From an uncultured Porphyromonadaceae bacterium (lineage in GTDB: Bacteria; Bacteroidota; Bacteroidia; Bacteroidales; Muribaculaceae), in contig CABTZK010000002.1 of assembly GCA_902489275.1 (NCBI GenBank), positions 1-64,000 of the forward strand: 64,000 bases of DNA, given 5' to 3'. The translations under genes and the position numbers were made by a program. How positions within the stretch are numbered: the first letter of the stretch is position 1; each line of letters starts with the position of its first letter. Under the pieces are notes generated by a model. It worked only from the letters and a program-made list of their open reading frames with translations, had not been told where the DNA came from and ran no database searches. Positions 16,662 through 24,870 of this stretch are shown piece after piece.

Positions 16662-19600
16662 ATGAAATTCAAAGAATACAGCAAGTTCAACTTGTCGGAC
16701 ATCAACAAAGACGTGCTAAAACTTTGGGACGAGGAAAAGGTCTTTGAGCAAAGCATCAGCGCGCGAGAGGGCGCACCCACGTTTGTCTTCTACGAGGGCC
16801 CGCCCAGCGCCAACGGCATGCCTGGCATTCACCACGTGCTGGCCCGCACCATCAAGGACATCGTGTGCCGCTTCAAGACAATGAAAGGCTACCGCGTGCT
16901 GCGCAAAGCCGGCTGGGACACCCACGGGCTGCCCGTGGAGCTTGGCGTGGAGAAATCGCTCGGCATCACCAAAGAGGACATCGGCAAGAAAATCAGCGTG
17001 GACGACTACAACGCCACCTGCCGCAAGGAGGTGATGAAATACACGGGCGAATGGTCGAGCCTGACCCAGAAGATGGGTTACTGGGTAGACCTCGACCACC
17101 CTTACATCACCTACAAGAACAGCTATATCGAAACCCTGTGGTACTTGCTGAAGAGGCTCTATGACAAGGGCTTGCTTTACAAGGGCTACACCATTCAGCC
17201 CTATTCGCCCGCTGCCGGCACGGGGTTGAGCTCGCACGAGCTGAACATGCCGGGGTGCTATCGCGACGTGAAAGACCAGACGGTGACCGCCCAGTTCACC
17301 GTGGTGAAAAACGGCAATGCGGCTGTGGACAAGCTCATGGACAAGGTGGATGCCGGATTCGAGAACCTGCAAATCATTGCCTGGACCACGACCCCATGGA
17401 CGTTGCCCTCGAACACCGCCTTGTGTGTGGGTCCCAAGATTGACTACGCGGCGGTCGAGAGCTTCAACCCCTACAACGGCCAACCCGCCACCTACCTGCT
17501 GGCCAAGGCGCGCATCGACGCCTATTTCAAGCCCGAAGGCAAGAACCAAGACCTCGACAGCTACCAGGCAGGCGACAAGGTGATTCCCTACAAGGTCATC
17601 GCCGAGTTCAAGGGCGCCGACCTGGTGGGCATGCGCTACGAGCAACTGCTGCCCTGGGTGAAGCCCGTGGACAAGGTGGGCGACAAAATCGTGGGCAATG
17701 ACAATGGTTTCCGGGTGATTGCCGGCGACTACGTGACCACCGAAGACGGCACCGGCATTGTACACATCGCGCCCACCTTTGGCGCTGACGATGCCAGGGT
17801 CGCGCGCGATGCCGGCATCCCGTCGCTCTACATGATCAACAAGAAGCAGGAAACCCGCCCCATGGTTGACTTTGAGGGGCGCTACTTCAACTACGAAGAC
17901 CTTGACGAGAACTTTGTCGCACAGTTTGTGAACAAAGCGCTCTATGACGAGTATGCAGGCGCATACGTGAAAAACGCCTATAACCCACGGTACACCGTCG
18001 ATGGCAAGTATGACGAGGCAGCCGCCAACAAGGACGAAGACCTGAACATCTACATGTGCATCCGCATGAAGCAGCAGGGCATCGCCTTCAAGATGGAGAA
18101 GCACGTGCACAACTATCCCCACTGCTGGCGCACCGACAAGCCCATCCTCTACTATCCGCTCGACAGCTGGTTCATTCGCTCGACCGCGTGCCGTGACCGC
18201 ATGATCGAGCTCAACAAGACCATCAAGTGGAAACCCGAGCACACGGGCACAGGCCGGTTTGGTAAGTGGTTAGAGAACCTGAACGACTGGAACCTGAGCC
18301 GCAGCCGCTACTGGGGCACTCCCCTGCCCATCTGGCGCAGCGAGGACAACGAGGAAAAGTGCATGGGCTCAATCGAAGAGCTCTACAACGAGATCGAGAA
18401 AGCCGTCGAGGCCGGCTTGATGAAAAGCAACCCCTACAAGGACAAAGGCTTCGTGCCGGGCGACTACAGCGAGGAGAATTACGAGAAAATCGACCTTCAC
18501 CGCCCCTACGTCGACGACATCATCTTGGTCTCGCCCACTGGCAAGCCCATGAGACGCGAGCTCGACTTGATTGACGTGTGGTTTGACAGCGGATCCATGC
18601 CCTACGCCCAGCTGCACTACCCCTTTGAGAACAAGGAGCTGATTGACGACAAGACCTTCTACCCGGCCGACTTCATTGCCGAGGGCGTTGACCAAACCCG
18701 TGGCTGGTTTTTCACGTTGCACGCTATCGCCACGATGGTTTTTGACAGCGTGGCCTACAAGAGCGTGATTAGCAACGGTTTAGTACTCGACAAGAACGGC
18801 AACAAGATGAGCAAGCGGCTGGGCAATGCCGTCGACCCTTTCCAAGCCATCGAGCAATTTGGCACCGACCCCTTGCGCTGGTACATGATCAGCAACAGCG
18901 CGCCCTGGGACAACCTCAAGTTTGACCAGGCTGGTGTCGAGGAAGTGTCGCGCAAGTTCTTCGGCACACTCTACAACACCTACTCCTTTTTTGCGCTTTA
19001 CGCCAACGTCGACCACTTCGACCCGGCAGCGGCACAAGTGCCCATGGAGAAGCGCCCCGAGATTGACCGCTGGATTATCTCGCTGCTCAACAGCCTGGTG
19101 GCGCAAGTGACAGCCGACTTGGAGGACAATGAGCCCACCAAGGCAGCCCGCGCCATCAATGACTTTGTGGGCGAGAACCTGAGCAACTGGTACGTCCGCC
19201 TGAACCGCAAGCGCTTTTGGGGCGGCGAGATGACCGACGACAAGCGCTCGGCCTATCAAACCCTCTATGCGTGCCTCAAGACGGTGTCGCTGCTCATGGC
19301 TCCCATCTCGCCGTTCTACAGCGACATGCTCTATCGCGACCTCACTGGCAGCAAGAAGAGCGTTCACCTGGCCCACTACCCCGTGAGCGACAGCACGGTG
19401 GTTGACAAGGCGCTTGAAGACCGCATGCACGTGGCCCAATCCATCACCTCGATGGTGCTAAGCCTGCGCCGCAAGAAGAACCTCAAAGTGCGCCAGCCCC
19501 TCACCAGCATCATGATACCCGTGCTCGACGACAAGCAACAGCACGCAATTGAAGCCGTGGCCAACCTCATCATGCACGAGGTGAACGTGAAGGGCATCAA

Positions 19601-20147
19601 GTACGTGGGCAACGACGAGGGCGTGCTCGTGAAGCGCATCAAGCCCGACTTCAAGAAACTGGGGCCGAAATACGGCAAGCACATGAAGGCGGTGGCAACC
19701 GCGCTCACCACGATGCCCCAAGCCGAAATCGCCAAATTTGAGAAAGACGGCAGCATCACGCTCGACCTCAACGGGCAGCAAGCCGTCGTCGAGACTGCCG
19801 ATGTGGAAATCATCAGCGAGGACATTCCCGGCTGGCTCGTGGCTCACGAAGGCAACATCACCGTGGCGCTCGACATCACGCTGACCGACGACCTCCTGCG
19901 CGAGGGTGTCGCCCGCGAGCTGGTGAACCGCATCCAAAACGCGCGCAAGGACCAAGACTTCAACATCACCGACCGCATCGTGGTCAAAATCGAGCCCAAC
20001 ACGCACACCGACGCCGTTATCGCGCAATTTGGCGACTACATCGCCAAGCAAGTGCTGGCCGACAGCATCACGGTTGAACCCGTGGCGGGCGGCCTGGAGT
20101 TTGACATGGACGACTACCGCCTCAACGTGAGCATCAAAAAAGCATGA
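16662..20147 (+). CDS. ileS: Isoleucyl-tRNA synthetase
   Basis: This 1161-residue class I synthetase charges tRNA-Ile. The catalytic signature that is HIGH in most enzymes appears as GIHH (residues 55-58, in PSANGMPGIHHVLA), as in the eukaryote-like type 2 branch that includes actinobacterial enzymes. The second signature KMSKR is present at about 715-719 (NGNKMSKRLGN). The editing domain lies between about 200 and 400 and contains WTTTPWTLPSN. The length and C-terminal anticodon-binding region also fit type 2. Type 2 enzymes are known for low mupirocin sensitivity; whether that applies here is inference. It may be followed in the same transcript by the DksA-like gene and lspA. Confidence 0.96.
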   Translation: MKFKEYSKFNLSDINKDVLKLWDEEKVFEQSISAREGAPTFVFYEGPPSANGMPGIHHVLARTIKDIVCRFKTMKGYRVLRKAGWDTHGLPVELGVEKSLGITKEDIGKKISVDDYNATCRKEVMKYTGEWSSLTQKMGYWVDLDHPYITYKNSYIETLWYLLKRLYDKGLLYKGYTIQPYSPAAGTGLSSHELNMPGCYRDVKDQTVTAQFTVVKNGNAAVDKLMDKVDAGFENLQIIAWTTTPWTLPSNTALCVGPKIDYAAVESFNPYNGQPATYLLAKARIDAYFKPEGKNQDLDSYQAGDKVIPYKVIAEFKGADLVGMRYEQLLPWVKPVDKVGDKIVGNDNGFRVIAGDYVTTEDGTGIVHIAPTFGADDARVARDAGIPSLYMINKKQETRPMVDFEGRYFNYEDLDENFVAQFVNKALYDEYAGAYVKNAYNPRYTVDGKYDEAAANKDEDLNIYMCIRMKQQGIAFKMEKHVHNYPHCWRTDKPILYYPLDSWFIRSTACRDRMIELNKTIKWKPEHTGTGRFGKWLENLNDWNLSRSRYWGTPLPIWRSEDNEEKCMGSIEELYNEIEKAVEAGLMKSNPYKDKGFVPGDYSEENYEKIDLHRPYVDDIILVSPTGKPMRRELDLIDVWFDSGSMPYAQLHYPFENKELIDDKTFYPADFIAEGVDQTRGWFFTLHAIATMVFDSVAYKSVISNGLVLDKNGNKMSKRLGNAVDPFQAIEQFGTDPLRWYMISNSAPWDNLKFDQAGVEEVSRKFFGTLYNTYSFFALYANVDHFDPAAAQVPMEKRPEIDRWIISLLNSLVAQVTADLEDNEPTKAARAINDFVGENLSNWYVRLNRKRFWGGEMTDDKRSAYQTLYACLKTVSLLMAPISPFYSDMLYRDLTGSKKSVHLAHYPVSDSTVVDKALEDRMHVAQSITSMVLSLRRKKNLKVRQPLTSIMIPVLDDKQQHAIEAVANLIMHEVNVKGIKYVGNDEGVLVKRIKPDFKKLGPKYGKHMKAVATALTTMPQAEIAKFEKDGSITLDLNGQQAVVETADVEIISEDIPGWLVAHEGNITVALDITLTDDLLREGVARELVNRIQNARKDQDFNITDRIVVKIEPNTHTDAVIAQFGDYIAKQVLADSITVEPVAGGLEFDMDDYRLNVSIKKA

Positions 20148-20249
20148 AGCACCCGATGGCCCCGCGCCAGCTTAGAGCGGCTGCAAGGCCATCGAGAAGA
20201 AGCTTAACCATTGAATTATCAACATCAAAATAAAGAAAGGGTAAACATC

Positions 20250-20639
20250 ATGAATGATACACCTGAAAAAACGAGATACACCGACGAGGAACTCCAAGAG
20301 TTCAAGAAACTGATTCTTGAAAAATTAGACGTTGCCAAGAAGACTTACGACCAACTCAAGGCGCGCATCATGACCGACGAGAGCAACCCCACCTTCAAAG
20401 TGCTTGAAGAAGGCGCCTCGACGCTTGAGAAGGAAGAAGCCAGCCAGCGCGCGCAGCGCCAGATGGAATTCATCAAGAAGCTGCAAGGCGCGCTGGTGCG
20501 CATCGAGAACAAGACCTACGGCGCGTGCCGCGTGACGGGCAAGCTCATCCCTAAAGAGCGCCTGATGGCAGTACCCCACACCACTTTGAGCGTCGAGGGC
20601 AAGGAGATCGAGCAATCTATGAATAACAAAAGAAGATAG
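20250..20639 (+). CDS. DksA/TraR-family protein lacking the zinc-finger cysteines
   Basis: The 129-residue product has the coiled-coil plus C-terminal layout of DksA/TraR proteins, which enter the RNA polymerase secondary channel and alter promoter response. The C-terminal part is recognisable (ENKTYGACRVTGKLIPKERL, then AVPHTTLSVEGKEIE), but only one of the four zinc-binding cysteines remains: CxxT replaces CxxC and the second pair is gone. The same loss is common in Bacteroidetes members. The N-terminal half is charged and helical. The start at 20250 follows AGAAAGGGT. The lspA start overlaps its stop, so both are co-translated. Confidence 0.85.
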   Translation: MNDTPEKTRYTDEELQEFKKLILEKLDVAKKTYDQLKARIMTDESNPTFKVLEEGASTLEKEEASQRAQRQMEFIKKLQGALVRIENKTYGACRVTGKLIPKERLMAVPHTTLSVEGKEIEQSMNNKRR

Positions 20640-21307
20640 TGAAGCGACGCTTATCAAATGGCTGGCTCGCCACAATCATCATTGTGGCGGCTATCGCCAT
20701 CGACCAGGCCATCAAGATTTGGGTCAAGACCCATTTCTGCTACGGCGAGGAGCTGCGTGTCGCCAGCTGGATGCGCATTCTCTTCATCGAGAACAATGGC
20801 ATGGCGTTCGGCATGGAGTTGGGCAGCAAGTTCTTCCTCACCTGGTTCCGCATCATCGCGGTGGCGCTGCTCGTGTACTACCTGTTCAGGATTCGCCACA
20901 GCGAGCACCTGCCCAAGGGCTATGTGGCGTGTTTCGCGCTCATCACCGCTGGTGCCCTAGGCAACACGCTTGACTGCATCTTCTACGGCGTGGTCTTTGA
21001 CCAGTCGACCTACACCCACGTGGCCCAGTTCCTCCCTCCAGGCGGCGGCTACGAGAGCCTGTTTCACGGGCGCGTGGTCGATATGTTCTACTTTCCGCTG
21101 TGCGAATGGGACTGGCCCCATTGGATGCCAGGCGTTGGAGGCGAGCACTTTGTGTTTTTCCAGCCCATTTTCAACTTCGCCGACGCTTGCCTGAGCGTGA
21201 GCGTGCTCGCGCTCATCCTCTTCTACAGCAAGCGCCTCGCCCCCGAAGAGAAAGGCAAGGGCTCACCCACCAAAAGCCCAAGGGACACCGAATTGCCTGA
21301 CCGCTAA
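20639..21307 (+). CDS. lspA: Lipoprotein signal peptidase II
   Basis: LspA cuts the signal peptide of prolipoproteins in the inner membrane. The 222-residue protein has four hydrophobic segments and the two catalytic aspartates in the family motifs, TLDCIFYG near residue 111 and FNFADACLSV near 180. The N-terminal DQAIKIWVK and FIENNGMAFG are also conserved. The start is a GTG overlapping the previous stop by one base. A large periplasmic loop (about 117-165) exceeds that of E. coli LspA, as is usual in Bacteroidetes. It is followed by a lipoprotein gene after 12 bases, a functional link since that product needs LspA. Confidence 0.93.
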   Translation: MKRRLSNGWLATIIIVAAIAIDQAIKIWVKTHFCYGEELRVASWMRILFIENNGMAFGMELGSKFFLTWFRIIAVALLVYYLFRIRHSEHLPKGYVACFALITAGALGNTLDCIFYGVVFDQSTYTHVAQFLPPGGGYESLFHGRVVDMFYFPLCEWDWPHWMPGVGGEHFVFFQPIFNFADACLSVSVLALILFYSKRLAPEEKGKGSPTKSPRDTELPDR

Positions 21308-21319
21308 CCGCCGACGACG

Positions 21320-22270
21320 ATGAAATGGAAAAGCCTCATACTCGCAGCGCTGCTCGTGTGCCTCGTGGCCTGTGACAAAGCCCCCGACGGCATCATCAAG
21401 GAGAGCAAGATGGAGAAGCTGCTCATCGACCTCTATAAGGCCGAGGGCTACATGGCCCAGCATCCCGAGCAGTTTCCCGAAGACTCCCAGAAAGAAGTCA
21501 TCAAGCAGAGCGTCTACAAGAAATACGGCATCACGCAAAGCGACTATGACTCCTCCATGGTGTGGTATGCCAAAAACATCGAGAGCTACAACAAGGTTTA
21601 CCGAAGGGTCATCAAGCAGCTCACCGACGAGCAAAGCCAGCTCACAGCCCACGGCAGCCAGCAAGTGACCGAGGCCGACGGCAGCCCAGCCTCCACGAGG
21701 CACAAGACGTATGCCAGCACGGGCGATACAGCCAACTTGTGGACGGGAACGAACCGCTACATGCTCACGCCCCTCGTGGGACAGGGATTCTTGAAATTCG
21801 ACAGGACACCCGACCCGGCTTACCGGCCTGGCGACCGGTACCAGTTGAGTTTGAAGATGCTCACGTTCAGCAACAGCTTCGGCATCTTCTTCGCTGTGGA
21901 CTACAGCGACGGCAGCACCTCGTTTGTCTATCGAAACACATCGCCCATGGGGTGGCTTAGCCTCGACCTGCAAAGCGACTCCTCACGCAAGGTCAACCGC
22001 ATTTATGGCTATTTGCGCTACGACGTGAGCCGCAACACCGTGGCGTTTCTCGACAGTATTCAAGTGCTGCGCACGCACCTCAACGCGAGCAATTACGGCA
22101 TTATCACCACACAGAAATTCCTCTCACGCGACAACAACGCGCCCTCGCCCGGCAAGTCCCGGCCACTGGCGCGACGACCCAGGCAGGGCATGGGCGGCCC
22201 TCGGGAGAGCGTGAAGAGTTTCAGCCCCAAGCCAGGCCTGAACAAGGGCGGGCACATCCCCGCGCGTTAG
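21320..22270 (+). CDS. DUF4296-domain lipoprotein
   Basis: The 316-residue protein has a lipoprotein signal (LILAALLVCLVAC, with Cys18 as the lipidated residue) and a DUF4296 domain at about residues 20-105 (KMEKLLIDLYKAEGYMA, then SVYKKYGITQSDYDSSMVWY). The rest is beta-rich up to about residue 265, followed by a basic, Pro/Gly-rich tail. The function is unknown. In many Bacteroidetes a DUF4296 lipoprotein sits directly beside lspA, as here. It likely resides in the inner leaflet of the outer membrane. Confidence 0.85.
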   Translation: MKWKSLILAALLVCLVACDKAPDGIIKESKMEKLLIDLYKAEGYMAQHPEQFPEDSQKEVIKQSVYKKYGITQSDYDSSMVWYAKNIESYNKVYRRVIKQLTDEQSQLTAHGSQQVTEADGSPASTRHKTYASTGDTANLWTGTNRYMLTPLVGQGFLKFDRTPDPAYRPGDRYQLSLKMLTFSNSFGIFFAVDYSDGSTSFVYRNTSPMGWLSLDLQSDSSRKVNRIYGYLRYDVSRNTVAFLDSIQVLRTHLNASNYGIITTQKFLSRDNNAPSPGKSRPLARRPRQGMGGPRESVKSFSPKPGLNKGGHIPAR

Positions 22271-22272
22271 GC

Positions 22273-22295
22273 CGCCCCTATCGTCATGGGGGGCG
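22273..22295. terminator. Hairpin between convergent genes
   Basis: CGCCCC (22273-22278) pairs with GGGGCG (22290-22295), with further A-U/G-U pairs inside, just after the DUF4296 stop and before the end of the AlgH gene. There is no strong U-run, so it may block both directions weakly. Confidence 0.4.
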
Positions 22296-22301
22296 ACACC
22301 G

Positions 22302-22904
22302 CTAATTATTGTGAATATCACGAGGCCAATTGAGCCATGTGCGATACTTGTCGCCAAAGGCCGCCACGGCCTTGCGCCACAACCCATCCTCACTCTCGCC
22401 CATCACGAGGGGCAAGCCGTAGGTCTTGAGCACCGCCCAGTCGTGGCGGGCAACCTCTTGCGCCAACTGGTTCTGCCCCCATCCCGAATAACCCAAGATG
22501 AATTTCACACGGCCCTCTACAGGCTCGCCACTTCTCACATACTCTTTCATCGTCTCATACCGGCCGCCGAAATACAGCCCTTCGCGCACTTGCACAGAAT
22601 CAGGGATAACATCGCCCAGCGTGTGCAGGAAAAACATCATCTCGGGACTCACCGGGCCGCCTAAATAGAGCGGAATCTCCTCGGCATGGTCCACACGGGG
22701 CAGCACGTCGCCCAGCGTGTAGCCGATGAGCTTGTTCACCATCACTCCCATTGAGCCATTTTCACGGTCATGGTCGACGAGCACGATGACCGAGCGCTTG
22801 AAGCACACGTCATCGAGAATGGGCTTGGCCACAATGACCGAGCCACGGGCTGGACTGGGCTGGTCGCCGAGCAAGTGAAAGATGTCTTGATTGGTTTCTT
22901 CCAT
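22302..22904 (-). CDS. YqgE/AlgH family protein
   Basis: The 200-residue product matches the UPF0301 family, known from AlgH of Pseudomonas; its biochemical role is still unsettled. Typical segments are RGSVIVAKPILDDVCFKRSVIVLVDHD at the start of the fold, GVMVNKLIGYTLGDVLP, PLYLGGPVSPEMMFFLHT and RVKFILGYSGWGQNQLAQE. The ATG at 22904 is preferred over that at 22910, because a -7 element at 22913-22920 would place the transcript start between or just before them. It is a single gene, convergent with the DUF4296 lipoprotein gene. Confidence 0.88.
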   Translation of the reverse strand: MEETNQDIFHLLGDQPSPARGSVIVAKPILDDVCFKRSVIVLVDHDRENGSMGVMVNKLIGYTLGDVLPRVDHAEEIPLYLGGPVSPEMMFFLHTLGDVIPDSVQVREGLYFGGRYETMKEYVRSGEPVEGRVKFILGYSGWGQNQLAQEVARHDWAVLKTYGLPLVMGESEDGLWRKAVAAFGDKYRTWLNWPRDIHNN

Positions 22905-22912
22905 AGTCATCG

Positions 22913-22920
22913 CAAAATTA
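22913..22920 (-). promoter_or_regulatory. Probable -7 element of the AlgH gene
   Basis: Minus-strand TAATTTTG ends only 8 bases before the ATG at 22904, so the transcript would be nearly leaderless. No clear -33 element. Confidence 0.4.
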
Positions 22921-23083
22921 CGGTTTTTATCACACACTTGAGCAACGAAAGGCAAGAAAAACGCGCCATTCGCACGAATCGTTGAGAAAAAGCGGAAACC
23001 AGGGCATTGCAAAGATGAGCGCCGAGAAAAAACTTTTCTATTCACAAGATGCCACCAGAAGACTTCAACTGGCTTCAAAAATT

Positions 23084-23113
23084 TTTGTTTTTCTATTTGT
23101 TTTTATAATTTTG
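23084..23113 (+). promoter_or_regulatory. Promoter of the small lipoprotein gene
   Basis: TTTG at 23084-23087 and TAATTTTG at 23106-23113 are 18 bp apart. The leader is about 47 bases. Confidence 0.5.
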
Positions 23114-23165
23114 CATCATCAATACACATTAACATCATTCAACCAATTCAAATCATTAAAATCAA

Positions 23166-23630
23166 ATGAAAAGGCTATTTTATCCATTGCTTGTCCTTGC
23201 ATGCGTGGCGCTTGCCGCATGCGGAAATGATGATGAGGATTTCATCATGGGCCCTACTAATACAGTGTGGGAAAATGTGCAGTATCCTTACGAGACCATT
23301 GGCAACGACCACTACTACACCGTGCCGCAAGAGGGCGGAACCTACACTTTCGTGTGCCAAAATTGCACTTTTGGGAAAGTAGGCGTAGACACATTCGTCC
23401 GCTACGGTGAAACAGGCGAGGGGCAACGGACACACGAACTTGAGGATGTGAAAGCTGGCGCTGATGGCAAGGCGGTCACCGTAACGCTCCCTGCCAATGA
23501 CACCATCACTCGCTATATCGACATGAGTATTCATGAATTCTGCTACTTTGGGACGCTTCATTTCAAACAAGAGGGGGCAAAAGTCTGCACAACGGCAGCC
23601 CCGATTCAACTTTCATTCACTCTGCAATAA
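23166..23630 (+). CDS. Small lipoprotein of unknown function
   Basis: The 154-residue protein has a clear lipobox (LLVLACVALAAC, Cys19 lipidated) followed by an acidic GNDDEDF stretch, which in Bacteroidetes often acts as a surface-export signal. The remaining 120 residues look beta-rich (YYTVPQEGGTYTFVCQN) and may form an Ig-like or BACON-like sandwich, but I cannot place the family. It is a single gene with its own promoter and a strong terminator at 23679-23713. A surface-exposed outer-membrane lipoprotein is the likely location, inferred from the signal. Confidence 0.75.
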   Translation: MKRLFYPLLVLACVALAACGNDDEDFIMGPTNTVWENVQYPYETIGNDHYYTVPQEGGTYTFVCQNCTFGKVGVDTFVRYGETGEGQRTHELEDVKAGADGKAVTVTLPANDTITRYIDMSIHEFCYFGTLHFKQEGAKVCTTAAPIQLSFTLQ

Positions 23631-23678
23631 TCCATGGATTGAAACGGTCGCCATTGCAAGCCCCCATCAGATTAACCT

Positions 23679-23713
23679 AAAATCCGCAACTTTTTCTCAC
23701 GGTTGCGGATTTT
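23679..23713. terminator. Intrinsic terminator after the lipoprotein gene
   Basis: AAAATCCGCAAC (23679-23690) pairs exactly with 23702-23713 around an 11-base loop; the A and T runs at the ends let it act on both strands. The remaining 178 bases up to 23891 show no gene. Confidence 0.85.
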
Positions 23714-23891
23714 GGTTCATTTATTTCAAGGGACTCGCCATTTCGTGGAATGCAGCACTCCCATCGGGGGAAAAGCGAAATTGAACCTCGATCCGCGCGA
23801 AAATCGAGAGATTCTTGCATGGTTTTTGCTACTCATGTTCAATAAATAAGGAAATATTTCGTTATATGATATTACACCATGCTGAATTGAT

Positions 23892-24785
23892 ATGAAAGTA
23901 CTGAAATTTGGAGGCACTTCGGTGGGCTCGGCTGAAAGTTTGCAAAATGTGAAGAGCATCATTGAGCACCAAGAGGGTCAAGTGATTGTGGTCGTTTCGG
24001 CATTAGGCGGCGTGACCAACCTGCTCCTGGAGATGACCAGCAAGGCACACCGCCAGGACGATTCCTACACGCTCAACTTGCAGCAATTGCTGGAGCGCCA
24101 CTTGAGCGTGATTGAGGGCATCGTGCCCCAGCAGCGCCAGCAGCAATGCAAAGGCCTCGTGACGCAGTTCATCAACGCGGGACTCGCGCAACTCTATGGC
24201 ATCGCCTACGCCAACCCCCAACTGCCAGCCAGCGAACGTGCCCGGATAGAAGACAGCATCGTGTGCCACGGCGAGATTCTGTCGAGCGCCATCGTGAGTT
24301 GCATGATTGACGATGCTGTGCCCCACTACAGCCCAAACTTCATCAAGACGCAAGACGTGGGCGGCGAGCGCATCCTCGACAACCAGTCGTTCGAGTTGAT
24401 TGAGCAAGAATTCAAGGGCCGCAACGAGAAGATTCATGTGACGCAGGGCTTTATCAGCGAGGACAGTCTCACCGGCCAAAAGACCAACCTGGGGCGTGGA
24501 GGGAGCGACTTCACCGCCGCGCTCATCGCTGCCGCGCTTGATGCCGACAGCCTTGAGATTTGGACCGATGTCGATGGCTTCTACACGACCGACCCCAACA
24601 AGGACCCTCACGCAAGGCTCATAGAGAGGATGACCTACCAGCAAGCGCAACAACTGTGTGACGCTGGAGCCAAAGTCATCTACGCCCCCACCCTCTCGCC
24701 CGTGGCCCTGAAGCGAATTCCCGTTTGGGTGAAAAACACCTTCAACCCGGGCGCGCCGGGCACGGTTATCCTCGACCACCTCTAA
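23892..24785 (+). CDS. Aspartokinase without ACT regulatory domains
   Basis: Aspartokinase makes aspartyl phosphate, the first step to threonine, methionine, lysine and diaminopimelate. The 297-residue product holds only the amino-acid-kinase domain: KFGGTSVGS at residues 5-13, VVVSALGGVTNLL near 34, HGEILSS, TNLGRGGSDFTAALIA near 200 and EIWTDVDGFYTTDP. Monofunctional enzymes are about 400-450 residues and ThrA fusions about 810. Both ACT domains are missing, and a stop follows directly after the kinase domain, with only 85 bases before thrC. It may therefore escape feedback inhibition, or depend on another subunit. Adjacent thrC supports a role in threonine synthesis. Confidence 0.88.
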   Translation: MKVLKFGGTSVGSAESLQNVKSIIEHQEGQVIVVVSALGGVTNLLLEMTSKAHRQDDSYTLNLQQLLERHLSVIEGIVPQQRQQQCKGLVTQFINAGLAQLYGIAYANPQLPASERARIEDSIVCHGEILSSAIVSCMIDDAVPHYSPNFIKTQDVGGERILDNQSFELIEQEFKGRNEKIHVTQGFISEDSLTGQKTNLGRGGSDFTAALIAAALDADSLEIWTDVDGFYTTDPNKDPHARLIERMTYQQAQQLCDAGAKVIYAPTLSPVALKRIPVWVKNTFNPGAPGTVILDHL

Positions 24786-24870
24786 TCACCAAGATTGAAC
24801 GACCACGCCCCCTCCCCCAAAGCCGCCGCCTCATGGCTCGGGGCATCGCGACACAACCCCCTCTTTGAAT

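Noticed and set aside
16716..18242. 508-codon minus-strand frame opposite ileS
   Set aside because: It is a mirror of the strong third-position G/C bias of ileS and gives a His/Val/Leu-rich product without motifs; ileS is certain.
22982..23230. 82-codon plus-strand frame before the lipoprotein gene
   Set aside because: AT-rich, overlaps the promoter and the start of the lipoprotein gene, no motif.
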